NCBI GenBank assembly: GCA_958296445.1
Contig: OY282565.1
Coordinates: forward strand, 1,815,570 to 1,879,569
Source of the DNA: an uncultured Dehalococcoidia bacterium
GTDB lineage: Bacteria; Chloroflexota; Dehalococcoidia; Lucifugimonadales; UBA3495
DNA length: 64,000 nucleotides
Direction: 5' to 3'
The notes under the pieces are model-generated. The model did not search any database and was not told where the DNA came from. It was given only the letters and a program-made list of their open reading frames with translations. Positions 44,325 to 52,935 of this stretch are shown piece by piece. The number at the start of each line of letters is the position of its first letter. Position 1 is the first letter of the stretch. The position numbers and the translations under genes are program-made.

Positions 44325-45149
44325 CTATGCCCCGGCGGGCGGCGGGTTGATGGTGTCTTGGCCGTAATCCGGCCGCGTATCGGGGGTTATGGGGAACGTT
44401 TCCAGTTGCGGGTGGTTCAGAACCCGCTCGATGCAGGCCGCGCTGCCGCCAATCCAAGTCTCCATAGCGTCAACATCCGTGATAATGCACCAGGCGCGGT
44501 CGGCGGGCCACCAGATGCTGGGCGATTTATGCTGAAACGCTTTCTCAACCATCCCGTAGTCCAGACACCCGCGGAACAGGAAATAGTTTCTTATATCAAC
44601 TCCTATGTCAATGTGAACCTTGGGCCGGCGCCTTAAGGCAGGGAAAAAATCTTCCTGACCATAACCATCCCAAAAGCAGAAGTAATGCAGGTCGGGCGAT
44701 TCGGTAAATTCTTGTACTAGGCCAGCTAGAACCTGGGATTGCGCAGAGGGCAGAGACCCTTCGTTGGGCGGATTGCCCCATTCCTCATGACCGCTAGGAT
44801 TCCATTGCGCGATGTTGGCAATGCGGCGAAAATTCATCCAGGGGTGGACTGTCCGTCCGTTCCTAGCGGCTATTTCGGCCCACCGCACAGGGATATGCTC
44901 CCCGGAGTCATTCAGGCGATCGGCCGGATGGAGCAGCCGGGCGTAGGCGTCAAATCCGTCGGGGATGTAGAATCCTGAGTAACGCGCCTGCTTGTTTTTG
45001 TTGAGCCAGCGGCGGATTCTTTCCACAATCCAGTCGGCTTCGGAAAGGTCGGGCACCAGCTCAAGCCAGTCTTGCCCCCAAGGGAACGCTTGAAGAAAGG
45101 ATGCGGAAGGCTTGTCCGGCTCTCCGCTCAAATTGATCCAACGCGGCAT
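44325..45149 (-). CDS. Uncharacterised protein
   Basis: A 274-residue protein of unknown function. SGFYIPDGFDAYARLLHPADR near residues 58-78 and WWPADRAWCIITDVDAMETWIGGS near 218-241 look like conserved blocks of a family seen in actinobacteria and Chloroflexota. The name is unknown to me. No signal peptide or membrane segment is seen. AAGGAA lies before the ATG. The flanks on both sides are non-coding. Confidence 0.65.
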   Translation of the reverse strand: MPRWINLSGEPDKPSASFLQAFPWGQDWLELVPDLSEADWIVERIRRWLNKNKQARYSGFYIPDGFDAYARLLHPADRLNDSGEHIPVRWAEIAARNGRTVHPWMNFRRIANIAQWNPSGHEEWGNPPNEGSLPSAQSQVLAGLVQEFTESPDLHYFCFWDGYGQEDFFPALRRRPKVHIDIGVDIRNYFLFRGCLDYGMVEKAFQHKSPSIWWPADRAWCIITDVDAMETWIGGSAACIERVLNHPQLETFPITPDTRPDYGQDTINPPPAGA

Positions 45150-45245
45150 AGAACTTCCTTGTTGGACAGGGTTGTGATTCTGGGCATTTCAATCTCAAAG
45201 GCGGGCGCGGGGTTTTCGGGTATTTTCTTTAATTAGAATTTCGTT

Positions 45246-45515
45246 CTATTGGCGGGGGTATGGTGTTACCGGCAATGCCTGGGCTGACTCTATTACGACT
45301 CTGGCGAACAGGATGAGGTTTTGTTCGGGGTCTTGGTAATGGTCTATTTTGATTGTTTTCAGGGGCCATTGGCGTTGCTCGGCGGTTTGTTTGATTTGCT
45401 CCAGTAGCTGATTCAGGAGCGGGCGGCCAGTATGGCCCAGCAGGCGGTCAACTACTGAGGGTTTTGTTTTCCAGTCAATGGGGATTTCGGCGGCGGGGAT
45501 TATCCGGCGGTTCAT
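45246..45515 (-). CDS. Hypothetical protein
   Basis: An 89-residue protein with no recognised family. VVDRLLGHTGRPLLNQLLEQIKQ looks helical, and LKTIKIDHYQDPEQNLILFARVVI suggests beta-strands. The ATG has a weak GGAAA upstream. It lies just downstream of the oxidoreductase operon terminator. Confidence 0.5.
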   Translation of the reverse strand: MNRRIIPAAEIPIDWKTKPSVVDRLLGHTGRPLLNQLLEQIKQTAEQRQWPLKTIKIDHYQDPEQNLILFARVVIESAQALPVTPYPRQ

Positions 45516-45542
45516 ATTGTTTTCCGAAGTTGAGAAAGTCGG

Positions 45543-45574
45543 GAAAAGGCCGTCTCTGTGGAGGCGGCCTTTTC
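45543..45574. terminator. Terminator after the 2-oxoacid oxidoreductase operon
   Basis: On the minus strand GGCCGCCTC-CACA-GAGACGGCC (one wobble pair) is followed by TTTT; on the plus strand AAAA precedes it, so it may work both ways. It lies about 25 bases after the beta-subunit stop. Confidence 0.75.
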
Positions 45575-45596
45575 GTGAGGGCCGGCGGTGTTGGGG

Positions 45597-46595
45597 TTAG
45601 TCCTGGGACATTGTGAAGGGGATTACGCCTGGCATCCACCACTTTTCCCAGGAGTCGTCTACGCGCTGTTGGAAGTGGGCGATGTCGTCGGGGGTGAAGT
45701 GGGCGAAGCGGCCCTGGCGGGAGAGGTAGTCCTCGATGGGCTTGCGCCTGCGGATGCCTTTGGCGATGCTGCGGCTGGGGCCGTTGAGGATCAGCTCGCC
45801 GTCTATGATTTCGTATTGCACCCAGAGGCCGGTTTCGATGGCGAGCATTCCGAGTTCGTGGGAATACTTGGGGTCGTAGTCCCAGCCTTTGGGGCAGGGG
45901 TCTATGCTGTGGATGAAGGTGGGGCCGCCGATGGTGAGGGCGCGGCGGATTTTGTTGTTGAAGTCGAGCCCGTAGCTGCCGCAGGCGGTGGCGATGTAGC
46001 GGACGTCGGGGTGCCCGGCGGCGAGCATCGGGGCGGTGTTCTTTTTCCACCGGCTGTTCATTATGCGGTGCACTTTGCCGGGGGGGCTGAAGGTGCTGTT
46101 GGCGCCCCACGGGGAGCTGCCGGACACCTGGATGTCGGTGTTGGCGTAGGATTCGTTGTCGTAGCAAAGGATGAGCAGGTTGTACTCGTCATGCTGGAGG
46201 GCGGCGGAGATGGCGGAGAGGCCCATATCCACGCCGCCGCCGTCGCCGCAGAAGGCGATGACGTTGATGGGTTCCTGGTTCATTTTGCCTTTGCGCATCA
46301 TCGAGGCCAGGCCGGCGGCGGTGCCGGTGGCGGCGCTGCCGGAGGAGCCGAGCTGGGTGTGCATCCACGGCACTACCCATGGGGTGCTGTAGTAGGTGGT
46401 GTTGGCGACGTACATACACCCGGTGCTGCCCAGCACGATGGTGCGGGGGCCGGCGGCCTTAATCATCAGCCGCATCACTAGGGCGGACTCGCAGCCCTGG
46501 CAGGTGCGGTGGCCGGAAGAGTAGAACTCTTCCACCGGGATGTTCTTGACGCCGCGAACCTGGGGCAGGTCGGTGGCGGTCATCAGGGTGGTCAT
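45597..46595 (-). CDS. 2-oxoacid:ferredoxin oxidoreductase beta subunit (probable oxalate oxidoreductase)
   Basis: A 332-residue thiamine diphosphate-binding subunit. The TPP/Mg motif is GDGGGVDMG followed by NESYANT. Iron-sulfur ligands appear as CQGCESAL, GSTGC and, later, DPCPKGWDYD. It begins five bases after the alpha-subunit stop, last in a gamma/delta-alpha-beta operon. The family oxidises a 2-oxoacid and reduces ferredoxin. Features of the alpha subunit suggest the substrate is oxalate. Confidence 0.9.
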   Translation of the reverse strand: MTTLMTATDLPQVRGVKNIPVEEFYSSGHRTCQGCESALVMRLMIKAAGPRTIVLGSTGCMYVANTTYYSTPWVVPWMHTQLGSSGSAATGTAAGLASMMRKGKMNQEPINVIAFCGDGGGVDMGLSAISAALQHDEYNLLILCYDNESYANTDIQVSGSSPWGANSTFSPPGKVHRIMNSRWKKNTAPMLAAGHPDVRYIATACGSYGLDFNNKIRRALTIGGPTFIHSIDPCPKGWDYDPKYSHELGMLAIETGLWVQYEIIDGELILNGPSRSIAKGIRRRKPIEDYLSRQGRFAHFTPDDIAHFQQRVDDSWEKWWMPGVIPFTMSQD

Positions 46596-46600
46596 TGCTC

Positions 46601-47827
46601 TTACTCCCTTACGTTAATCCACGTGGTTTCTTGCTCGATTTTACCAGTCTCCAGGGCTTTTTCGATAGTCTCCACCATTTCGTTTACGTCGCGCACCATC
46701 ACTTCGCGTCCGCCGAGGCCGGCGATGAAGTTGAGCATCAGGGGGCGCTCCGGCAAGGGGTAGAGGGTGGAGCGCAGTTCGTGGAACAGGACGCCGCCGA
46801 AGGAGGGGGAGCCGTAGGAGTAATCGCGGTCAATGACGGCGATGCCTTTGGCGCCGCGGAGGGCGTTCTGGACTTCCTCGACGGCGAAGGGGCGGAAGAA
46901 TTTGACGCGGACGAAGCCGACTTTCTTGCCCTGCTCCCGCATCCGGCGCACGGCGACGCGGGTGGGCATAGCGAGGGTTCCCATGCCGACTAGGATTATT
47001 TCGGCGTCCTCGGTCATATACTCTTCGATGAAGGGGCTGGGGTCGCCGCGTCCGAAGACTTCCTTGAATTCGTCATAGGCTTCGTAGATGACGCCTACGG
47101 CGCGGCGCATGGCTTCGTCGGTCTGGCGGCGTATTTCCATCAGCCAGTCTTCGTTGACCTGGGGGGCGACGGTGATGGGGTTGTCGGGGTGGAGTTGCAG
47201 TTCGTGGCGGTTGTAGCCGGGGAGGTAGCGGTTCACTTGTTCGCGGGTCGGCACCTGGACGATGGCCTGGGAGTGGGTGAGGAAGGAGCCGTCGCAACTG
47301 ATGGCGAAGGGGAGCAGCACGTTGCGGTCTTCGGCCACCCGCCAAGCGAGGAGGGCGATGTCCATTGCTTCCTGGGCGGTGGCGACCCAATAGAGGTGCC
47401 AGCCCAGATCGCGGACGGCCATAGCGTCGTTATGCTCCACGCCGAAAGCGCCGGGGTCGTCGAGGGCGCGGTTGCCGACCATAGCCACGACCGGCATACG
47501 GAGTCCGGCGGTGACGGTGATGGCCTCGAAGGCGTAGAACCAGCCGACGCCGCTGGAACCGCAGAAGGTGCGGGCGCCGACGGCAGAGGCGTGCTTGACA
47601 ATCTCGAACTGGGAATGTTCGCTTTCGGCGACGATAAAGTCGCAGTCAAAGGCGCCGTCGGCCTTGAGCTTGGACACGTACTGCATCACCGTGTCGTAGG
47701 GGCGGATGGGGTAGGCGGTGATGACGTCGACGTCGGCTAGGGCGCAGGCGATGGCGATGGCTTCGGAGCCGCTGATCAGCTCTTCGGTGGACTGCTGGAA
47801 CATATCCGTGGGAACGGTGGTGGTCAT
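46601..47827 (-). CDS. 2-oxoacid:ferredoxin oxidoreductase alpha subunit (probable oxalate oxidoreductase)
   Basis: A 408-residue alpha subunit. The substrate-binding motif reads AYPIRPY, with Arg42 where pyruvate enzymes have Thr (YPITP). GNRALDDPGAF follows, with Arg120, Asp123 and Phe128. With an offset of 11, these fall on Arg31, Arg109, Asp112 and Phe117 of Moorella thermoacetica oxalate oxidoreductase as I recall that structure. This supports oxalate over pyruvate or 2-oxoglutarate. The ATG abuts the upstream TAA. Biochemistry is needed to prove the substrate. Confidence 0.88.
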   Translation of the reverse strand: MTTTVPTDMFQQSTEELISGSEAIAIACALADVDVITAYPIRPYDTVMQYVSKLKADGAFDCDFIVAESEHSQFEIVKHASAVGARTFCGSSGVGWFYAFEAITVTAGLRMPVVAMVGNRALDDPGAFGVEHNDAMAVRDLGWHLYWVATAQEAMDIALLAWRVAEDRNVLLPFAISCDGSFLTHSQAIVQVPTREQVNRYLPGYNRHELQLHPDNPITVAPQVNEDWLMEIRRQTDEAMRRAVGVIYEAYDEFKEVFGRGDPSPFIEEYMTEDAEIILVGMGTLAMPTRVAVRRMREQGKKVGFVRVKFFRPFAVEEVQNALRGAKGIAVIDRDYSYGSPSFGGVLFHELRSTLYPLPERPLMLNFIAGLGGREVMVRDVNEMVETIEKALETGKIEQETTWINVRE

Positions 47828-48979
47828 TTAGTCTGCCTCCGCCGCCTGAATCTCTTGGGCGTAGCCGCCGACGTGGTGGAAGCCGTGGGTGCGGGTTTCA
47901 GCTTTTTGTTGCTCCACCAGATCGGTCATCCATTTATTGTAGCCGTCTTTGTCTTTTTGCCACCATTGCCACTGGCTGTCGTTGTCGTTGAACTCGGCTT
48001 CGTTGACCATAGTGACGCAGTCGGGAACGGGGCAGACGGCTTCGCAGACGCCGCAACCGCAGCAGGCTTCCATATTGGCGTCATAGAGGCCGTCGGGGGT
48101 GACGTCGAAGCAGGTGTCGGGGCATTGGAGCCAGCAGAGGGTGCATTTGATGCAGGTCTCGAAGTTGACCACCGGGCGCATTGAGCGGGTGCTGAATTTC
48201 TTGAAAACGTCGCTGCGCCCCGGGACGTAGCCGCCCTCGCCCTCGGCGAACTCGCCGCCTTCGGGGATGGCGCGGATGACCAGCCCTTCTTCCATAGACT
48301 TCCAGCCGGGCATAGTGAACTTCATTTCCCGCCGGTTGCCGCCCTCGCCGGGCTCCACCGGGCGGGCGCCGGTACGTTCGTAGGAACGCTGGGCCGATAC
48401 TACTTTGGTTCCGCCGCCCATCTGTTCCTCGATGGTTTCCAGCATAGCGTCCAGGCTTACCAGCTCGGGGCAGACCTTGCAGAGGGCGCCGAGAACCCGG
48501 ACGTCGGTGTGGTCGTCCTTGTAGACCCACAGGCCGGAAAAGCTGGGGATGCCGGTTACGATGGACAGGTTGTAGGGGGATTCCTTGGGGTGGATGTCGT
48601 CCAGCAGGGCGTCGGCCTGCTGGCGGGAGGTGACGATGAGGGTGCCGCCGGGCTTGGTGAGTTCATTGATGGGCTGGAGGCCGTACCAGGCCCAGGATTC
48701 GATGCCTTTGCACATAGTGTCGTCGACGTTGATGGTGACGTCTACGTTGGTGGCCTGGTAGACGGCGAGGCTTTCCTCCAGCTCTTCGGGATCGTCGGCC
48801 ACGATGGCGAACTGCTTGGCGGGGATGCCGTTGCGCTCCGGGGAGTCGCCGTAGCGTCCGAAGGCGGTGCCGATTTTGCCGTCCTTGCGGGCGGCGAACA
48901 CTATGGAGCGGACGATGTTGCGAGCCAGGGTCTTTTGGAAGATGCCCCGGTACACGACCTCCACAGCAAGGGTGGACAT
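47828..48979 (-). CDS. 2-oxoacid:ferredoxin oxidoreductase fused gamma-delta subunit
   Basis: A 383-residue fusion. The N-terminal ~190 residues are the gamma domain (VYRGIFQKTLARNIVRSIVF). The C-terminal part is the delta ferredoxin-like domain with two 4Fe-4S motifs, CIKCTLCWLQCPDTC and CCGCGVCEAVCPVPDC. It carries electrons from the TPP site to ferredoxin. Gamma-delta fusion with the order gamma/delta-alpha-beta is also that of the Moorella oxalate enzyme. The ATG at 48979 has GGAGGAG upstream. Confidence 0.9.
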   Translation of the reverse strand: MSTLAVEVVYRGIFQKTLARNIVRSIVFAARKDGKIGTAFGRYGDSPERNGIPAKQFAIVADDPEELEESLAVYQATNVDVTINVDDTMCKGIESWAWYGLQPINELTKPGGTLIVTSRQQADALLDDIHPKESPYNLSIVTGIPSFSGLWVYKDDHTDVRVLGALCKVCPELVSLDAMLETIEEQMGGGTKVVSAQRSYERTGARPVEPGEGGNRREMKFTMPGWKSMEEGLVIRAIPEGGEFAEGEGGYVPGRSDVFKKFSTRSMRPVVNFETCIKCTLCWLQCPDTCFDVTPDGLYDANMEACCGCGVCEAVCPVPDCVTMVNEAEFNDNDSQWQWWQKDKDGYNKWMTDLVEQQKAETRTHGFHHVGGYAQEIQAAEAD

Positions 48980-49661
48980 AGTACTCCTCCTTAGTTGGGG
49001 TGCCGTTGCAGGTGTGGATTTGCCGGGTTTGGGTTTATTGCGGGGGCTACAGGGAAGGCCGGGGTTCCCGGCGGCCAGTAGTTTTCCGGTAAGCGTATAT
49101 TCACCGCGCAATCTTATCACACCTTGCGGCGGTTAGGGGGAGTTTGGCGGGGGGCGGCTTGGGGCGTAAGGGGTTCGCATCCGGGGGCAGAATTTTTTGA
49201 TTTGCCGGACATTTTCGGACATTTTCGGACATCCGGGTTTGGCGGGTTGAGCAGGATTTTTTGATTTCCCTGCCATTTCCTACCATTTCCCGCCATTTTG
49301 ACTTGGTGGGAGGGTTGGGCAGGGTTTTTTGATTTCTCTCCCATTTTCCCCCATTTTCTCCCACTTTGGCTTGGTGGCAGGATTGGCGGGTTGGGGCTGG
49401 CCGGTAGTTGGCAGGTATCAGGTATTATGTTAGGGATGCGCAATCGGGGTTGGCAAGGGGTTGGTGTCATCAAAAGGCTTGGTGTCATCAGGGGAATGGG
49501 GGACGCCCCCACCCTAACACTCCCCCGGAAGGGGAGGGGATTTGGGGGTTTTCTTGGCGAGGGCTTTTCGGGGCGGTTCGCCGCTTGTGATAAAATCGGA
49601 TGCCTACGGGTTGCGGGTGGCGGCCGCATTTCGGATTTCCGTAAGGTAAGGGAGGTTTCCG
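48980..49661. repeat. Repeat-filled intergenic block
   Basis: This 682-base gap has no supported gene. It includes 10-bp-period CATTTTCGGA repeats and TTTTTTGATTT spacers (49190-49375), an inverted copy of the GGGGTTGGCAAGGGGTTGGT element (49440-49485), and the CCCCCACCCTAAC element (49499-49545). All are mirror-image versions of sequences at 18.97-20.2 kb. Confidence 0.75.
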
Positions 49662-50846
49662 TTGCCCCGTTTCGGCTTGTGGCCTTCTTTGTTCCTGTTG
49701 ATGCTGGTTCTGGCGGCTACCGGGCTGTCGGCGGCGGCCTGCGGGGTTTTTGGCGGGGGGACGGATGATGCGGCGGCCCTTGAGGAGCTTCCGCCGGAGT
49801 TTGTCAAGCTGGCCGAGGTTTGGGAGCTGCTGGAGCAGGAGCATATTGACGCGGCGACGCTGAACCCGGAGGCCGCAGCGGAGGGGGCGATCCGCGGTAT
49901 GCTGGATTCGATCAACGACCCGCACGCCGCTTATCTGGCCCTGGACCAGTATTCGAGGATGCGGCAGGATATTCAGGGTTATTTCGAGGGCATCGGGGCT
50001 GAGGTGGGCGTTCTGAATGGGATGATTACTATTATCGCGCCGATACCGGACACTCCGGCGGATGAGGCGGGGGTATTGCCTAGGGACGTTATCTTGCAGA
50101 TTGACGGCGAAAGCACTGAGGGGCTGGAGCTGTTTGAGGTCATAAACCGCATCCGGGGGCAGAAAGGCACTATCGTGCGGCTGCTGGTGCGGCGGGACAG
50201 AACCGGCGAAACGGAAGAGCTGGAAATTGTGCGCGGCGTGATACCGCTGGAGAGCGTGCGTCTGACTATGCTGGTGGGGCGCATCGGGCATTTGCGGGTC
50301 ACTTCTTTCAGCGGAACCAGCAAGGAAGAACTGCAACGGGCGCTGGAGCGGTTCCAGCGTTCCAAGGGGCTGGGGCTGGTGGTGGACATCCGCAACAACC
50401 CCGGCGGTCTGCTTTCGTCGGTGGTGGAGGTTACAAGCCAGTTTGTGGGCGAGGGGCTGGTGCTGTACCAACTGGACGGGCGGGGCAACCGCCGCGACTG
50501 GAACGCCGAACCCGACGGCCTGGCCCTGGATGTGCCGATGGTGGTGCTGATGAACCAGGGCAGCGCGTCGGCCAGCGAGGTTTTCGCGGGGGCCATTATG
50601 CACCACGGGCGGGCCGAGACCATCGGCGTGACTACTTATGGCAAGGGCAGCGTCAATAACCTCTGGCCGCTTACCGACGGGTCGGCGGTTAATTTCACTG
50701 TCGGCCGCTGGTACACTCCGTCGGGGATGCTGATTGAAGGCGAAGGGGTCACGCCCGACATTATTCAGGAAGCGTCGGAAGACGATTCGGAAGATGCGCA
50801 ACTGGATTTGGCAATCGAAAGGCTTACGAAACTTATCGGAAACTGA
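49662..50846 (+). CDS. S41 family C-terminal processing peptidase
   Basis: A 394-residue tail-specific protease. The N-terminus is a lipoprotein-type signal (LSAAAC at residues 22-27), so it is exported and membrane-anchored. The PDZ domain lies at about residues 105-180 (DTPADEAGVLPRDVILQIDG). The S41 catalytic core has RNNPGGLLSS, the nucleophile in NQGSASASE and the lysine in YGKGSVN. A TTG start with GGGAGG six bases upstream is used. It precedes smpB by 27 bases. Confidence 0.92.
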   Translation: MPRFGLWPSLFLLMLVLAATGLSAAACGVFGGGTDDAAALEELPPEFVKLAEVWELLEQEHIDAATLNPEAAAEGAIRGMLDSINDPHAAYLALDQYSRMRQDIQGYFEGIGAEVGVLNGMITIIAPIPDTPADEAGVLPRDVILQIDGESTEGLELFEVINRIRGQKGTIVRLLVRRDRTGETEELEIVRGVIPLESVRLTMLVGRIGHLRVTSFSGTSKEELQRALERFQRSKGLGLVVDIRNNPGGLLSSVVEVTSQFVGEGLVLYQLDGRGNRRDWNAEPDGLALDVPMVVLMNQGSASASEVFAGAIMHHGRAETIGVTTYGKGSVNNLWPLTDGSAVNFTVGRWYTPSGMLIEGEGVTPDIIQEASEDDSEDAQLDLAIERLTKLIGN

Positions 50847-50873
50847 CCGGCAAACCAGGAAGGGGTGGCAGGA

Positions 50874-51383
50874 ATGGCGAAGAAGAAATCCGCTAAAACC
50901 GCGAAAAACGGCAGCAGCAACGGGTCGGGCGGCTTTCGCACGGCGGCCAGCAACCGCCGCGCCTTTTTCGACTACGAAATTCTGGGGAAATATGAGGCCG
51001 GACTGGTGTTGACCGGCACTGAGATTAAGTCGGTACGGGCCGGCAAGGTTGACCTTAGCGACGGCTATGCCCGGGTGCGAGATGGGGAGATGTGGCTGCA
51101 TAATACTTACATTGCGCCCTACGATCCGGCGAGCCAGTTCAATCACGACCCGCGGCGGCTCCGCAAGCTGCTGATGCACCGGGACGAAATCCGCAAGCTG
51201 GACAGCGAAGTGGCGGAGAAGGGCCTGACTCTGGTGGCCTTGCGTATTTACATAAAGGGACACGTCGCCAAGGTGGAGCTGGGTTTGGGCAGGGGCAAGC
51301 GGCGCTACGACAAGCGACAGGCCATCATTAACCGGGATATGGACCGGGAGGCGCGGCGGGCCGTAGGCGCGATTCGGTATTAG
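50874..51383 (+). CDS. smpB: SsrA-binding protein SmpB
   Basis: A 169-residue tmRNA-binding OB-fold protein for trans-translation. NRRAFFDYEILGKYEAGLVLTGTEIKSVR, HNTYIAPYDPAS and KVELGLGRGKRRYDKR match SmpB. The basic, Lys/Ser-rich N-terminal 25 residues are an extension, and the C-terminal tail (INRDMDREARRAVGAIRY) is typical. The ATG at 50874 is preceded by GGAAGGGG. No ssrA gene was seen nearby. Confidence 0.95.
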   Translation: MAKKKSAKTAKNGSSNGSGGFRTAASNRRAFFDYEILGKYEAGLVLTGTEIKSVRAGKVDLSDGYARVRDGEMWLHNTYIAPYDPASQFNHDPRRLRKLLMHRDEIRKLDSEVAEKGLTLVALRIYIKGHVAKVELGLGRGKRRYDKRQAIINRDMDREARRAVGAIRY

Positions 51384-51472
51384 GGGGCGCAGGGAATCCC
51401 TTTCTATATTTACAGGAAGTGCGTTGGCGCCCCAACATTCGACAGTCCAAATTTGATGGAAGGAGCATTGAG

Positions 51473-51979
51473 TTGATTCGCACTCTCAACGGCGTTACTC
51501 CGAAGGTTGCCGAAACCGCATGGGTGAGCGAGTTCGCCTACGTGGTGGGAAATGTGGAAATCGGCGAGTATGCCAGTATCTGGCCTGGCGTGACCGTCCG
51601 GGGCGACGGCGACGATGCTATAGTCATCGGCGATTACGTGAATGTACAGGAGGGGTCGGTGATACACGGCAACGGGCTGACGCTGGAAGACCACGTGTCG
51701 GTGGGGCACAGCGTGGTGGTGCATTGCGACCGGGTAGGGCGCGGCTCCCTGCTGGGCAATAACTGCACTGTGCTGAACAAGGTAACGCTGGGGGAAAACT
51801 GCCTGGTGGCGGCCAACGCGGCGGTGCGGGCCGGGATGGAGATACCGGCCAACTCTTTTGTGACCGGGATACCGGCTGAGGTTAAGCGGCCGGTGACTGA
51901 AAAGCAGCTATCGGCGATGCGGCATACCAGCGAGGAGTTGGTGAAGCGGGCGCAGTGGTTTAAGGATAGCGGGCTGTAG
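51473..51979 (+). CDS. Gamma-carbonic anhydrase family protein
   Basis: A 168-residue left-handed beta-helix hexapeptide-repeat protein. GEYASIWPGVTVRGDGD, NVQEGSVIHGNG and VGHSVVVHCDRVGRGSLLG show the usual arrangement with zinc-site histidines. LGNNCTVLNKVTLGENCLVAANA continues the helix. The family may act as carbonic anhydrase or acyltransferase-like proteins, so activity is not certain. The TTG start at 51473 has AAGGAG seven bases upstream. Confidence 0.88.
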   Translation: MIRTLNGVTPKVAETAWVSEFAYVVGNVEIGEYASIWPGVTVRGDGDDAIVIGDYVNVQEGSVIHGNGLTLEDHVSVGHSVVVHCDRVGRGSLLGNNCTVLNKVTLGENCLVAANAAVRAGMEIPANSFVTGIPAEVKRPVTEKQLSAMRHTSEELVKRAQWFKDSGL

Positions 51980-52028
51980 CCATCCGGCAGGGCGGCGGCG
52001 GGCAGTAGGCAGGGAAGGGGAAACGGGG

Positions 52029-52409
52029 TTAGCGGCCCATGGGGGTGCGGGAGAGCAGGTTTAGTATGGCCTCTAACATCCCTTCGAGCCGCGCATATCG
52101 CTGCGCTATTTCTGCGATGCTCTGCTGGAGCGCATCAAACCTTGCGTCCACTTGCTGTTCGCGCGAAGTGAACCTCGCATCTACTTGCTGTTCGCGCGAG
52201 GCGACCCTCGCATCTACTTGCTGTTCGCGTGAGGCGGACCGCTGCTCCTGCGAATCAAAACGCCGATCCTGTGCGTCAAACCGCCGCTCCAGCGAGTCGA
52301 TTCGCTTGTTCAATATCTGGAACAAGATTAGCATCAAGCCGCCGAGCGCTATTATCAGGCCGCCCAGACTGGCGCCGACGGCGATTATGGCGGTTGTTTC
52401 TGGAGTCAT
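52029..52409 (-). CDS. Membrane-anchored coiled-coil miniprotein (copy 1)
   Basis: A 126-residue member of a three-gene tandem family. It has one N-terminal membrane helix (TAIIAVGASLGGLIIALGGL and following), a coiled coil extended by 11-residue SREQQVDARF-type repeats (33-bp DNA period), and a conserved C-terminal helix (RLEGMLEAILNLLS). The function is unknown. GAGGACGGA precedes the ATG. It is the longest of the three copies. Confidence 0.75.
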   Translation of the reverse strand: MTPETTAIIAVGASLGGLIIALGGLMLILFQILNKRIDSLERRFDAQDRRFDSQEQRSASREQQVDARVASREQQVDARFTSREQQVDARFDALQQSIAEIAQRYARLEGMLEAILNLLSRTPMGR

Positions 52410-52419
52410 TCCGTCCTCT

Positions 52420-52659
52420 TTATCGCACTAGTGGGATGCGGGAAAGCAAATCGCGTATTGCTTCCATTAGGCCCTCGAGGCGTGATTGCCGCTCTGCTAG
52501 GGCGGAAACCTGTCCTTTGAGCGAACCCACTTCCCGCTCTAGGTTGTCAATCCGCTTCATGGCAATCTGGAACAGGGCCAGCATCAAGCCGCCGAGCGCT
52601 ATTATCAGGCCGCCCAGACTGGCGCCGACGGCGATTATGGCGATTGTTTCTGGAGTCAT
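52420..52659 (-). CDS. Membrane-anchored coiled-coil miniprotein (copy 2)
   Basis: A 79-residue paralogue of the previous gene, nearly identical over the first ~30 residues (TPETIAIIAVGASLGGLII) and ending in RLEGLMEAIRDLLSRIPLVR. The coil is short (REVGSLKGQVSALAERQS). It is separated from both neighbours by ten bases and by the same GAGGACGGA ribosome site, which shows tandem duplication. Confidence 0.75.
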   Translation of the reverse strand: MTPETIAIIAVGASLGGLIIALGGLMLALFQIAMKRIDNLEREVGSLKGQVSALAERQSRLEGLMEAIRDLLSRIPLVR

Positions 52660-52669
52660 ACCGTCCTCT

Positions 52670-52909
52670 TTATCGCACTAGCGGGATGCGTGAAAGCAAA
52701 TCGCGTATTGCTTCCATCAGCCCCTCTAGGCGCGATTGCCGCTCTGCCAGCGCCGACTGTTGCTGTTGGAGCACTGACTGTTGCTGTTGCATCGAGGCCA
52801 TTTGCCGCTCAAGGGTGTCAATCCGCTTCATGGCGATCTGGAACAGGGTCAGCATCAAGCCGCCGAGCGCTATCCCGACGGCGATTATGGCGATTGTTTC
52901 TGCTGTCAT
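52670..52909 (-). CDS. Membrane-anchored coiled-coil miniprotein (copy 3)
   Basis: A 79-residue third copy. The membrane helix is shortened by about ten residues compared with copies 1-2, and the coil has a Gln-rich stretch (SMQQQQSVLQQQQSALAE). The C-terminal LMEAIRDLLSRIPLVR is identical to copy 2. This gene is the first of the three to be transcribed. Confidence 0.75.
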   Translation of the reverse strand: MTAETIAIIAVGIALGGLMLTLFQIAMKRIDTLERQMASMQQQQSVLQQQQSALAERQSRLEGLMEAIRDLLSRIPLVR

Positions 52910-52935
52910 GTTGCTACTCTATGCCTTTTGGGGGG

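Noticed and set aside
46601..47827. Plain pyruvate:ferredoxin oxidoreductase call
   Set aside because: The substrate motif is YPIRP rather than YPITP, and the switch-loop residues match oxalate oxidoreductase better.
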